DNA from: Sphagnum compactum
Lineage: Eukaryota; Bryophyta; Sphagnopsida; Sphagnales
DNA: 64,000 nucleotides
Reading direction: 5' to 3'
NCBI GenBank assembly: GCA_965153455.1
Contig: OZ234495.1
Span: 1,860,001 to 1,924,000 of the forward strand
The notes below the pieces were generated by a model. The model saw only the letters and a program-made list of their open reading frames with translations. It was not told the origin of the DNA and did not search any database. Every line of letters begins with the position of its first letter. Position 1 is the first letter of the stretch. This document shows, piece by piece, positions 36,910-48,403 of this stretch. Both the position numbers and the translations under genes were made by a program.

Positions 36910-37785
36910 CGGCACCTGATGTAGAATCTGGCAATTTTTCAAACTAAAAACATTCATATTAATGGTTGATTAGAAGTGTCACACTGTGGCCTTGTCATCT
37001 ACATCAAAAGAAAAAAGTATCTTAAGGCAAAAGAAGAATTATGGAAACTCAAATATTTCATCACAATATAATTTTCAAAAACTCTTCTAAAAGAAACCAA
37101 GACCCTTCAAGATATTCTAACTCTACAACTAATCTCAAGTTTCAACACAAGCCAAAATATCATCTTTAAAAAATCCTTATATAAAAATAGACCTATTACA
37201 TAGGGGTCAAAATCCATTAAGCTACTATACTCTATAATGAATCTAAACACAATATCGTTGCCTTGGCAGGCAAGGCCAAAAACACTCATTTTTCGCCATT
37301 TGGGAAAAACAAACACCACTGCTGGCCCCTGGAGCCAGTACTTCCTTTCCCACCTCTCTGGACTTTTGCAACGGATTCTGTTTGTTGCTGCTCCTGCTGA
37401 TGTACCAAAAACACAAAAAGGACCAACGCTTCCACCCTGAGATCAATCAATCAATACACACTGGTCTTGAATCCCGAGGCACTGGCTCGCTTGCTTTCAC
37501 TGACTATGGGTGTATTTTATGGGTATTCATCCTTCATATTATGCCCATCACAATGTCTGCTGAAACATTGGGCATTTCCCCTTAATAAAAGCACATTCGA
37601 GCTTCCATTTGACCCCCCCCCTCACCAAAATAGAAGCACAGAAATGCGAAATGCTTCCCCTGGGTTCCCCAAGTTATACTTTATATACATAACAGTTCAA
37701 CTTTGGCCAAAGCATTGGGAACATCTTGGGGAACACTTTGAGAACTTGATGGGAACCCCTTGGGAGGTTGGATTTTGTTGATGTT
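36910..37785. other. Gene-free stretch
   Basis: Short frames at 37107-37781 overlap on both strands and have no recognisable domain. Nothing else was seen. Confidence 0.5.
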
Positions 37786-37788
37786 CCT

Positions 37789-38883
37789 CATGTGTTCCCT
37801 AGGGGCAACCCCTGTAAAATAATATAAATGTATAAAATATAAATTCATACCATATATATATTATGCACATACATATTGTCGTATGCAACTACCAATCGTG
37901 TGCAACTTGTTTTATGCAACTATGGGGTCTAGTAGTTGCATGTGTCACATTCAACTAAAAATTAGTTACATATGATAGTTGTAAATTGGTAGTTTTCTTC
38001 TAGTGTCTTTTATCATATTTTTATTGTTTAGTTGTGAGCCTACTAGCCTCAATCTAATGAAATGTGATGGTGGTAATCAATTTGGATGCTAATGTGTGGG
38101 TTTAGGCATGTGAACAAAGAACTACTTTGTTTGGACATGTTATGCCCATGGCTATGGAGAACTTGGCAATTGCCCAACATTGGGATATATTCTATTATGC
38201 CACTATTCGTGGAAGGGGTTACTAGCCTTAGATCCATAGATTTGAGCCAAGGGATTATGTGTACTTGTAATAGATAGCATTGACTATTTTGGATGTGATT
38301 GTAAGACATGTTATTTTTTGCATGAGAAAGGTTTTATGTTTCGCAGTGTTATTGTTAAAGGGCCGAGATGGTTAGACATGGAAGGACCATGTGCGTAATT
38401 GTGTTCCATGTCATCTTCTCAATGTGGATGACCAAATCGATCCATTTTTAATGGTGGTTCTTAATAACATATGATGTATATGATGTGGGTAATCTTCATG
38501 AATCACCACTATGTTGATTTGTTACCAATGTTCCCGAGGTTGGAATATGGGATGTTTTATGTCACCTTTGGAAGAAATGCCAGTTAACAAGTGGTTTTGC
38601 TTTTAGTGCATTAAATAAACTTAAGTTCTTAAGGTTGGGTATTAGAACTAGCTTCATACTTTTCTCTTATGGTGATTAACACTTGGTTGGGCATTTAAAG
38701 GATTGCAGCTAGGTGACTAATTATAGGGTTCATGTTCGGATACGGCCTACTAGTTGCATAAAACAAGTTGCACACGATTGGTAGTTGCATACGACAATAT
38801 GTATGTGCATAGTATATATATGGTATGAATTTATATTTTATACATTTATATTATTTTACAGGGGTTGCCCCTAGGGACACATG
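37789..38883. repeat. Long inverted repeat with 133-134 bp arms
   Basis: Arm 37789-37922 and arm 38751-38883 are reverse complements with only one substitution and a one-base indel seen by eye, starting at CATGTGT and ending in TGCAACTA. They contain the TGCAACT/GTCGTATGC words found in the subterminal regions of the CACTA elements at 42266 and 52846. TTCTAGTG at 37999-38006 resembles a CACTA end. The 828 bp between the arms has no recognisable gene. It may be two inverted partial CACTA copies or one foldback element. Confidence 0.7.
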
Positions 38884-39084
38884 TTCATTTGTGAAGGTCA
38901 ATTATATGGTGACATGTGGCATTTAAACATTATTTTAATATTTATAATTATTAATAAACTAATAATATCTCGATCGTCCAATAAAATGTGAATCAAATTT
39001 TGACACATGTCCATTTGTAATGATCCATTGTGTGGTGACACATGGCAATTTTTAAAGTGCATTGATTTTTTTTAAAAATTAATT

Positions 39085-39260
39085 AGGTAGGTAGGTAGGC
39101 CATAGGTAGGTAAAGAAATAGCTAGGCTATAGGTAGGTGGCGAGGTAAGTAGGTCATAGGTAGGTGGGGAGGTAGGTAGGTCATAGGTAGGTAGGTAGGT
39201 AGGTCATAAGTAGGTTGTAAATATGTAGGATGGTAGGGTTAGGCTAGGTAGGTAGGTTTA
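39085..39260. repeat. GGTAGGTAGG tract
   Basis: AGGTAGGTAGGT units are interspersed with CATAGG and GTGG. It follows an ACACATGGC word (39039-39048), the same order as inside the CACTA element at 42620-42895. Confidence 0.75.
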
Positions 39261-39269
39261 AAATAATCC

Positions 39270-39900
39270 AAATTTTGTGTTTGGGTTTAACCTTTAGGGC
39301 TGAACCTCTTTCATTAACCCCAAATGGCATTTGGTACTTGGTTTGTGAACAAAACAAATGCGCTTACTTACATAATGTGCACACTTGGAATCTAGGGCCA
39401 AAAATATGGGATAAAAATTCAATTGCAAGTGCAACCAATGTAATTGCAACCTACATGCAAATACTTCATGCTACCTATGCCATATTAACCTAGGATACCT
39501 ACTAAATAAATAAATAATATTATATGTAATAAAACTTAATAAGCAATAATAATATAATATAACGATAATATTATAATTAAATTAAAATTATAGTTATTCA
39601 AGAATAATAATAATATTATTAACAACTAAGGAAGATAATAAAAATAATATTTAATATTCACTACTAACTTTAATATTTATTAATAATTAATACAAAATAA
39701 TTATAGGTTAAGTAATGTAACTAGCTAATGTAACCTACAAACCACAGGTACATTAGTATAATTAATAACACTATAATTAAACAAAAATAAAAATAATAGA
39801 TATTGAATAATAATAGTCAATTCATTAGTAAATAATATTATTAGTAATTATAAGTATAATTATGATAATAACCAAAGTGAGGACTACTATAAAGATAACA
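39270..39900. other. AT-rich gene-free stretch
   Basis: 39500-39900 is almost entirely A and T, with AATAATA words. No coding potential. Confidence 0.5.
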
Positions 39901-40029
39901 TCGAAATGGTGACATAACCTAAAAAATTACCAAGGCATGTGGACCCCTTCATAGGAATTATTTGGCCTCCGTCTTATTATTGAACCTATTGGCATATGCC
40001 ACCATAGACTCTTGACCTTTGTTGTCAAG

Positions 40030-41290
40030 TTAGGTAGGCACAATCTCAACCTTAAACTGCTCCTGTATTTTCAACTGCACTTTTGTGGATAGATGTTCTT
40101 CCTTCGTAACAATGTTCTCCTCCCTTGCATCCTTTTGCACTATCTGTGCCTCCACAAAATGCTGCTCCTCACCTTTGTCTTCTTCCGATTTTTCAATGCA
40201 CACCGGAACTACTAATGTAGCTCCTGGTCTTGTCTGCTCTTTTGCACACCAACATCGTTTGCTTCTATGCAAAAACTCAACTGCAGATGTTTTAGTTGTA
40301 TCTATGTCTTGAATCATCGTTTGTGCAAACTATATCTTCTCATTATTCACCTTCCCTTCTACACATTCCGAAGATGATGATGAATGCAATAATGACCTTA
40401 TAGCCAACACTGTATATTCAACACCTGTTTTTTTGCTCTTTTCAACTCCCTTTTTACTTATGTTCTTTTCAACAATTCTTCTTCCTCCTCCTACCTCCAT
40501 ATGTGCTCACTCCTTTGCACTTCCTTTTCCCTTGTTATTCACTGTAGTTTTTCAATTGCACTCTCTACATTCATACTCCTATGAACTCCAAAACTTAAAA
40601 ACGCACACAACTTCCAACAACAAACGCAAATTGCTTTCAACAATTACCCTGTTTTTTTTCATCCTTGAACATCCCACTTGTCACATTCATTTTTTCATTT
40701 GTCCACCAATTTTTAATTAATGCATGATCCTCAAAATTAATACAACCCATCACTACAAGTATATGTGTCCCTTATATAGCCACATGGAAGCACTTAACAT
40801 CATCATTATGAATGAATGTAGTAGATTTCATCTTCTAATTACTCTTCATTCGTAATTTCCTTACATTATATGTATTAATTCCATTTAGTTCGCCCTGTAC
40901 ACCTACTGTTGATTATGCCCATTTATCTACTGACTATGAAAACATATTTGGTGATTGTACTGATTGTTTTACTGACTATGCCCACAATTTTGATGATTGT
41001 GCTAATACTCCTGATGACTAAGTGAATATTATTGCTGATTCAGCCAATACACCTGACATATCATTTTTAGATCTGTACATTTCAAATCTAGCACTTTTAC
41101 AATTATCATTCATCTGTAAATCAAAAATAAATATTGTGTTCACCGCTGGATCTATGATCTACTTTTTATCTTTAGCATTCTTCATCTGTAGTTTCTGTAT
41201 TTCACATCCTTCATCGTCCTCCTCTGTGTCAAAATTCGCCTCTTGAACTCCACCTACACTCTGTTCCCAATATACTAACATTTGTTCTTT
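40030..41290 (-). pseudogene. 3' region of the gypsy relic with Gln-Ser repeats
   Basis: Downstream of integrase the frame continues as an acidic, Gln-rich translation. Around 40905-41045 it becomes a degenerate repeat of about 10-12 residues built on SV(D/K), WA and QS, in which TAG stops stand where Gln recurs. At 40030-40317 a 95-codon ATG frame (MIQDIDTTKTS...) is Glu/Lys-rich. This part has no domain I recognise; it may be the pol C-terminus or an additional element-borne ORF. Confidence 0.5.
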
Positions 41291-42265
41291 TTTTTCTTAA
41301 ACTCCAGATTCCATGTATTTATAAGTTTTGAGCTTATTCACATTGACCAACACAGGGTTAGTTTCAAACTTCTCAATGGTCACCAATAACACAATATTAT
41401 TTGGCAACACATACTATAATATATATGGTCCAAACCATTTCCTAGTAAACTTCCCTAGGTGTGACTTATTGCCCTTTGGAAACCACAGAACATAATCACC
41501 AAAACAAAATTATTTTTCCAGATTTTTTTGTTGATTCCATAATCCTCTATTCCACTGTTGAATTCTTGTAATTTCTGTTGTTTGCATTCTAGCTTCCTGC
41601 AACTTCTCGAGCTTTGTAATTCTACTAGTTAAAATTTCACTTGAGTATTGTCTCTCTCATTTCCACTAACAACTGGAACGATGTACTCTATAGGCATTAA
41701 TGGATGTAATCCATACACTAATTGATATGGTGTATACCATGTTGCTACTTTGTATGCAGTTCTATATGAAAATAACATTGTAGACAAATGTTCATCCCCA
41801 TCTATTCTATTTTCACTAACTAACTTGGTCAAGAGTGTCCCAAGTACCTTATTAATATACTCAGCCTGCCCATTCCCTTGAACATAATAAGTTGTAAAAT
41901 TCACATGTTTCATCATAAAATGATTTGTGAAATACTTGATATCATTAATGAAATGAACTCCCTAATCTGTGATTATAATCAAACGACATCCAAACCTAGT
42001 TAATATGCACTCATATAAAAATAATGTTGTGACTATTGTTGTATTAATTCTCATTGTTCTTGTTTCCACCCACTTAGTAGCATAATCTGTGGCAACAAGA
42101 ATATATTTGTTCCCTATTTATATTCTTGTTAACTTAATTGGCCCCACAAAATCAAGCTATTTTGGAAGTCTTGTGACCAGTTTTGCAAGACTTTGAGTTG
42201 TCAATCCTCTTGTTCTTTGACATGCATCACAAGATCTATAGTAATCATGCACGACCCTGTACATA
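41290..42265 (-). pseudogene. Gypsy integrase: catalytic core and C-terminal domain
   Basis: The core continues from the zinc-binding part beyond the CACTA insertion: VHDYYRSCDACQRTRGL, then LDFVGPI and ATDYATKWVE (Asp codon 42085-42087). The second Asp (codon 41965-41967) sits in TD-stop-G, where Gln is expected. The Glu is in QGNGQAE (codon 41860-41862). SYRTAYKVATWYTPYQLVYG and a GPY/F-type domain (FTRKWFGPYIL, then VNVNKLKTYK) follow to about 41300. So all three catalytic residues are visible, yet stops at several expected Gln positions make it inactive. Confidence 0.85.
42263..42265. repeat. Target-site duplication ATA, left of CACTA element 1
   Basis: The ATA directly before CACTA is repeated at 45007-45009 directly after TAGTG, the 3 bp duplication typical of CACTA (En/Spm, CMC) elements. 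Confidence 0.8.
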
Positions 42266-42669
42266 CACTAGAAAAAAAACATGTATTTTCGACTAGTCTT
42301 TGTGACTAAATTTTAGTCGCAAGAGACATTTTGCAACTAAAATCCCTTTAGTCGCCTAAGACAAGTCGCATGTGATAAATTAGTCGCAAATGACAAAGGG
42401 TATTGTATGAAAGAAAAAATCAACAAATACATTTCATCCTTTGACTACATTGTATACGTATTGTCACATGCGACTAAGATGCAACTATTTTGGTCACAAT
42501 TGAGGGCAAATGATGTGCTACCATGTGTCTTAATATTTGATAATTTAAAATGTTATTATTATTACTATTATTTTGAAATAATTTAGGACATTTAATTCAA
42601 ATATTTGGATGATTTTACATTATGACACGTGGCCCAATGTAAGTGCGCCACGTGGCATTAAAAAAAATC

Positions 42670-42895
42670 AGGTTGGTAAGTACCTAGGTAGGTACATAAA
42701 TAAGGGCCTACAAACCTAGGCTACATACCAACCTACCTACTTCGGTAAAAAAATAGGTAGGCAGGTTTTACCGTCCTAGGTAAAATACCTACTCATATAG
42801 GTAGGTACTTAGGTAGGTAGGTGCATAGGTTAGCCTAGGTGGGTAGGTCAAACTAGGTACCTACCTAACTAGGTAGATAAGTAGGTTGGGAAGGT
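42670..42895. repeat. GGTAGG/CCTACC tract inside CACTA element 1
   Basis: Both GGTAGGTA and TACCTACC blocks alternate, with CCTAGG in between, allowing self-pairing. Confidence 0.75.
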
Positions 42896-44079
42896 AAATA
42901 CTTTAGAATTGTGCATGATTTGTTTTTTTTGTTTGTTGAACCTTTTGATTTGCTAATCCCATGTGCACAAATTTCTTAATGTGAAATTGGATGACCACAC
43001 CCCATTGTTTCTATAGTGTTCAAAATAGGAATGAAGAACAAACAATATGGGATAAGTTTTGAAGTTGCAACTTCCTCAAAAAACTAAATTGTAATTCCAA
43101 AACTTTCTTCATGCCTTCAATTCTTAGTTTTTATATTTCTAAATAATTCAAATACTAGATAAATAAATAATCATTTAATTAATAATGACTAAATTTACAT
43201 ATATTTAAATTATAAATTATACACTACAAATATTTATATAACCAATAACTTCTTAATATCTAACAAACTAGCTATTTAATTACTCACAAGTTATTGATAC
43301 ATAACTCATATAATTAAATAACTAAAATATTTATAAATATTTATTTACTTTTTAGAATCTGATCGAATTATATATAATATAATTAATGTAAAACAAATTT
43401 AATGACTATAATTTAAAAATTAACTTATTTTAAATATTTATGTTAAAACTATACGTAATGAATTAACAATTGTTAGTAGAAAATAAATTCTTAAACGAAT
43501 TTTTTAAAAATCATTATTCAACTAATTACATTACTTATTGTATAACTACATTTATTGTTGTAAAAATTATTATAGTTCAAGTAGTTTTTTTCTCTTGGTA
43601 ATTATTAACTATAAATACAATAATTTGTTAAACATAACATTAATATTCAGAATTACTATAAAATTATTATAAAATATTTATCATAGACGTTTAATCATAG
43701 AATTTTAAATAACAATAATGATATATAATAATTTGTGAAATTAAAATCAGTAAAATAATTATTTTAACTACACTATAATTTTTCCAAATTTTTAATTCAA
43801 GTTTGAAGTTATAAATTATAGAGTGTGAATAATTATGTTGAATTAGAAAATAACTATGCACATATTGATTAATTCTTATTTAAAGTAATTTCAATGATTT
43901 TAAAGTAATACCACATTAATTTAATTAATTAATTTCTTCTAATATAAAAATATAAATTAGATAATATACAAATCTATGTTATAATTATTATTATTTAGTG
44001 TAACTTAGATTTAATAAACATAATCGTTTATAATTATTCATGAAAGTGATTTATTAGGGATAACACTAATAGAAAAAAC

Positions 44080-44640
44080 CCTTAAAATTCACCAAATAAT
44101 TTTTTGAATTAAAATATAAATTTAAGATCCCAAAATAGTAATTCAGAATTCAAATATCAATTTTTAGATCAAATAATCTTTTTGAAGTTAAATAAAAAAA
44201 TTCAGAATTGAAATGTCAATTTTCAGATTCAATAATAATATTCAAAAATAAAATGTCCATTTGAGACTCAATTAATAATTTTCTGAATTGAAATATTAAT
44301 TTCCAAAATCCAAAATAATAATTTGGAATTCAAATTTGAACTATCAAGTCAAATAATTTCTTAAAATTTAAATTTTAAACTTCAAAATTCAAATTTCAAA
44401 TTTCAAGTTCAAATAAAAATATTTAAAATCAAAATGTTGATGTTTAGACTTAATAATGTTTTTTGAATTGAAATACTTATTTTTGGATTCGAAAAATATT
44501 AATTTAGAATTCAAATATCAATTTTTAGATCAAATAAGCCTTTTTGAATTTAAATTGAGAAAATCATATTCAAATCAAAAATTTGAAATTCAAATAATGT
44601 TTTAAAAAATTGAAATATCAATTTTCAGATTTGAATAAAA
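44080..44640. repeat. AT-rich degenerate tandem repeat inside CACTA element 1
   Basis: Units of roughly 60 bp start with AATTCA(A/G)A(A/T)T and contain TCAATTTTTAGAT or TCAATTTTCAGAT. Two units, at about 44149 and 44511, are nearly identical over 40 bp although about 360 bp apart. Confidence 0.6.
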
Positions 44641-45006
44641 ATACAATGTTTATATATTAAGTTTGAGATTCATTATATGAACAATATACATACGCATATA
44701 TATATATGTTTAGTACATACATTAAAATACACTCTTATGTCATTATAGAATACCTTTAAGATGCAACTAATTTGGTGACTATTGCGACTTGGGACATATC
44801 AACTTATTAATGGATGAAAATAATTGTAAAATCAATCCAACCAATAGGATGAAAATTTTAATAGTTGCATCATAGTTGTGAGAATGACCAAAATAGTTGA
44901 AATTTGGGCTTGTAGTTGCAAGTATTCCCAAATCTACTCGCAAACGACTACAAGTCGCATGTAGTCATAAATGGAGTGGTTACATTTTGGCTAATTTCTA
45001 CTAGTG

Positions 45007-45235
45007 ATAGTTGCCACCAATATCCAACATCCAATATCTTCCTTTGCGTTATTTTAGTTGCAAAATGCCCTCTTGAAGGTCTTTCATCTAATTCTTTCAT
45101 CACCATTTGTGCTTCTATTGTTGTTAAACATCATCACAATTTATTGTCTTGGCCCATTTTATACAATTCACCATTTTTCAATGTAAAAGGTTCTGCTCTC
45201 CTAACCAATCTTTGCTTCTGTTGCATTAATAACAT
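45007..45235 (-). pseudogene. Gypsy integrase: zinc-binding N-terminal part
   Basis: Minus-strand translation gives KILDVGYWW just before the CACTA insertion point, and on the other side of the insertion MYRVVHDYYRSCDACQR in a frame shifted by one base. Together they form the His-His-Cys-Cys zinc-binding module of retroviral-type integrases. The single-base frameshift lies within a few bases of the target site. Confidence 0.75.
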
Positions 45236-45244
45236 GCCTTCAAG

Positions 45245-45724
45245 CTATCTTGTTTTCAAAAACATTTTTACATCATTCAACCATTCAGGCCCTATATAAA
45301 ACAAACTTGCATTTGTGGTTTGAGTAGGCACACATGTGGGTTCTATAATATCCAATAATTTAAACAATGCATCTACAACTACATGAGTTCTGCTTGGCTT
45401 ATACGTTATTGTGAAATTATATTCAAGGAACAATAACAACCATCTAGTTATTTTCCTTGAAACCTGTAGTTTGTTGACCAAATAGACCAATGCCATATGA
45501 TCTACCTGAAAGACAAACTTATTGCCCAACAAATAATGTCTGAACTTGTGCAAAGAAAAAACCATTGTTAAAGCCTTTATCTCTATTGTGTTATGATTTT
45601 GTTCTGCTTTGTTCAGAAGCTTAGAAACATACACTATTGGTTGATCACTCTTTCCTGTTACGTTCTGAGACAACATAGCCCCCACAGCTAACAAAGATGC
45701 ATCTATATGAACATGAAATTCCAC
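45245..45724 (-). pseudogene. Gypsy RNase H domain
   Basis: The longest intact block of the element, 159 codons. It begins EFHVHIDASLLAVGAMLSQN (catalytic Asp in HIDAS). It continues with QPIVYVSKLLNKAEQNH and EIKAL (catalytic Glu). Then come FRHYLLGNKFVFQVDHMALV (Asp) and RWLLLFLEYNFTITYKPSRTHVVVDAL. These are the standard RNase H markers following a Ty3/gypsy RT. Upstream, NGMAQFYRCFIK and IMAPITKLTKKTE (45790-45920) form the RT connection but are interrupted by stops. Confidence 0.85.
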
Positions 45725-45979
45725 CTACCAGTTTGGTGGTATCAATATCAGTGTTTCAATATACTTTTGTTTAATCAATTCCCAAGCCTTTTAACATTCC
45801 TCTATCCAAAGAAAATTCTGTCTTTTTGGTCAGTTTAGTGATAGGTGCCATAATAGCAATAAATGTTTTTATAAAACATCTATAAAATTGTGCCATCCCA
45901 TTGAATATTTGAATCTATTATGGATTTTTAAGTGGTGGCATGTTTACTATTACTTGTACTTTCTTTGTTTTTGTTAGTT

Positions 45980-46620
45980 TCCCTTATTTGGAAACAATAA
46001 AACCCAAGATCATCCCTGAAAATACCATAAATGCACATTTGTTTATATTCAAATTAATGCCACATTGTTTGCACTTTTGAAAACATAGTCTAAGCTTCTC
46101 CAAATGACTCTCCATGTCACTATACATTGTAAAGTCATCCGAAAATATCTTCATAAAATTGTCCAAATATTATCTGAATGCTTTGGTCATGGCTCTCGAA
46201 TATGTTGGAGGTCCATTTTAAACTCTAAACGACATCACCTTCCATATAAAAGCCCCCCAATCTATAACAAATGTTGTCTTGTATCTATCCTCTGGAGCTA
46301 TAGATATTTGATGATATCCTGAATATCCATTTAAGAAAGAATATGCTTCATACCATGCTATTGTGTTTAGCATTTCATCTGTGAAAGGTAATGAATATGG
46401 TTCCTTCTTTGTGGCTATATTTAGTTTTCTGAAATTTATACATATTCTTAGCTTGCCATTTTTCTTAGTATTATTACTATGGGTGACAACCATGTAGCTT
46501 CTTCTACAAATTCAATGAATCCAACTCTTAACAATTTATCTACATCTTGTTTGACTGTTGTAGCATAATTTGGATCTATACCTAGCCTAATGTGTCGATG
46601 GTATAATAGTGTCCAACTCA
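45980..46620 (-). pseudogene. Gypsy reverse transcriptase domain, broken
   Basis: Blocks in order on the minus strand are DVDKLLRVGFIEFVEEATW (about 46500-46560), then NGKLRICINFRKLNIATKKE and YSFLNGYSGYHQISIAPED. WGAFIWKVMSFRV-stop-NGPPTYSRAM follows, then YLDNFMKIFSDDFTMYSDME. The active-site box reads FSDD, where Ty3/gypsy enzymes usually have F(V/L/I)DD. Several stops and at least one frameshift break the domain. Confidence 0.85.
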
Positions 46621-47255
46621 ATTCTGTGTTATGTTAGCTTTGGTGGAATCCCTTTCAGATCTTATATGTCCATGCAAAAACATCTTTGAATTCTTTCAAT
46701 AGCTGCTCCACTTCCAACACCTTACCTATTTCGAACTATGCATTAATCTTCACCATTGTGGTTCTATATTAATTCCCAAATTGAGCTTCATCAATTGTTG
46801 ATTTTTAGTTAACGTCCATCTAGTTATCTACAATCCCTATGCTTTGATTTTTTATGGAGTTTCATCCACTACAACACTCCTTGGTTGATGTCTATAGTAT
46901 GTCTCTAGATACACCTCATCCTCTAAAGCTACTTTTAGTTCATATCTGTTGTTAGGTATCTTCTTCTTCATGCTCTATACTTCAGATCCCTATTCTAAAA
47001 TACTAGTCTTCACATTTATATCCATGATCCCCACATTTGTGGTTTTCACAAATCGAATCGTCTCAAGTAAACTGATTATTCTTATGGAGAACAATTCTGG
47101 TTTTATAGCAAAGGTGATATCTTCTTCTTCATTTATGATGCCATTCTGATAATTATAGCACAATAACACTTTTGGTCTTCTTGCTTCACCTCCCAAATGT
47201 TTGGTAACTATAATTGTTTTGATTATCCCATTCCCTTGTATGGTAACAATGTTAC
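46621..47255. other. Spacer between gypsy protease and RT
   Basis: No conserved motif was recognised. The frame of the element is interrupted by stops, and short opposite-strand frames are shadows. Confidence 0.4.
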
Positions 47256-47259
47256 TTCT

Positions 47260-47748
47260 CTAATCATGTGCCACTTTAACATCCCTCAACCATGGTCTCC
47301 CCAATAACATGGAATACCTAGAATCTACCACACTATTTTGAAGTATAGTAAACGTAATTATGTAAGGAATGCCATGAACATATATCTTCAGATCTTTGAT
47401 CAACCCCACTAGTTTTGTGATTGTTTGATCTATGATCCTCAAATTATATGGTGTAGGTTTAGGTTTTGGAAGCCCCAACTTCAATCTCAACTGTTTTATG
47501 ACAATATTAACTCCAGAACCTCCATCCAACAACACATCCTCTATCGTATTCTTCCCAATTTGTACTTGGATAACTACCATATGATTATTTATTATTACAG
47601 CAACTATCCCTACTTCTAGTACTGAAAAATCAACTTGTTTTTCTATGGTTGCTTTACTTACAGTTTTCTTTGGTTTCAACTTTTGCCAAAGATATTTCTT
47701 TAACTTAAGCAATTGTACTAAGTTCAAAGTATAACTTGTTTTTAGCAT
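47260..47748 (-). pseudogene. Gypsy aspartic protease domain
   Basis: 162 codons. The catalytic motif is VLLDGGSGVNIV (Asp-Gly-Gly in place of the usual Asp-Ser/Thr-Gly, a change seen in some plant elements), preceded by IGKNTIEDV. It ends with YSMLLGRPWLRDVKVAHD, the usual Ty3/gypsy protease C-terminal box. The block itself is open, but the joins to gag and RT are not. Confidence 0.8.
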
Positions 47749-47871
47749 CTACTTACCACTGTCCAAAATAATCTCTTCTATTGTGATCAATTTCTCTTGT
47801 GAATTCATTATTTCTTGATATTTTTATGCGTCCATAGGAGTAGTATTTGGCATATGCGACCAAGTTGTGTT

Positions 47872-48195
47872 CTAGCCTTCCATGGATGTGGATGGCCCTT
47901 CTATCTGGGTTTGTGTTTTTTGAATCTGTTGAATTGTCTCCATCATTGAGTACTTTAATCGCTCTTCTTTTTCCGAGTTAGCAACATTTTTTGCTTTTCT
48001 TGGCTCTTTATCCTTGAACACATGTTTTCCAGTTATTTTACTTCTAGTAACATTAACATCCACCACATTCACATCTGCAATGACTGTTTGTGTCTCAGCA
48101 ATAGGTTGAACCTCTGCTATTGTCACATATTTCCCATGAAACATTTTCTGCATTTCAACAAACTTTGAATAGTTTATCATTTTATGTCCATTCAA
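47872..48195 (-). pseudogene. Gag-protease linker of the gypsy relic
   Basis: A 107-codon Lys/Glu- and Val-rich frame between capsid-like gag and protease, without a recognised domain. It would hold the C-terminal part of Gag. Confidence 0.4.
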
Positions 48196-48403
48196 ACCAT
48201 AGATGTGGCATGCATATGAAAATGTCTTCTGTGTTTTTTGACTTGGTTGTGCCGCCTCTATGGTGCCATGGTGGTTTGCTCTTTCTTTTTTTTACATGTT
48301 TCCACATTGTGATTTGTCATCCCACAATTTGTGGAATGTTTATCAGTCTTCTTTATATTACTTTGTGCTTTTGCTGGTACTGCCTATTTGATACTCTATG
48401 ATA

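Larger units (their letters stand above)
42266..45006. mobile_element. Non-autonomous CACTA transposon 1, 2741 bp
   Basis: The left end is CACTAGAAAAAAAAC and the right end, on the other strand, CACTAGTAGAAATTAG. Both are flanked by ATA. Subterminal GTCGCA/TGCGAC words, the CACTA transposase-binding type of repeat, occur at least five times in 42300-42400 and again at 44780-44965. The interior holds two CACGTGGC words (42625-42655), a GGTAGG tract (42670-42895) and very AT-rich tandem repeats (44080-44640). No transposase is encoded. Removing the element rejoins the gypsy zinc-binding and core parts, proving that it inserted into integrase. Confidence 0.9.
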
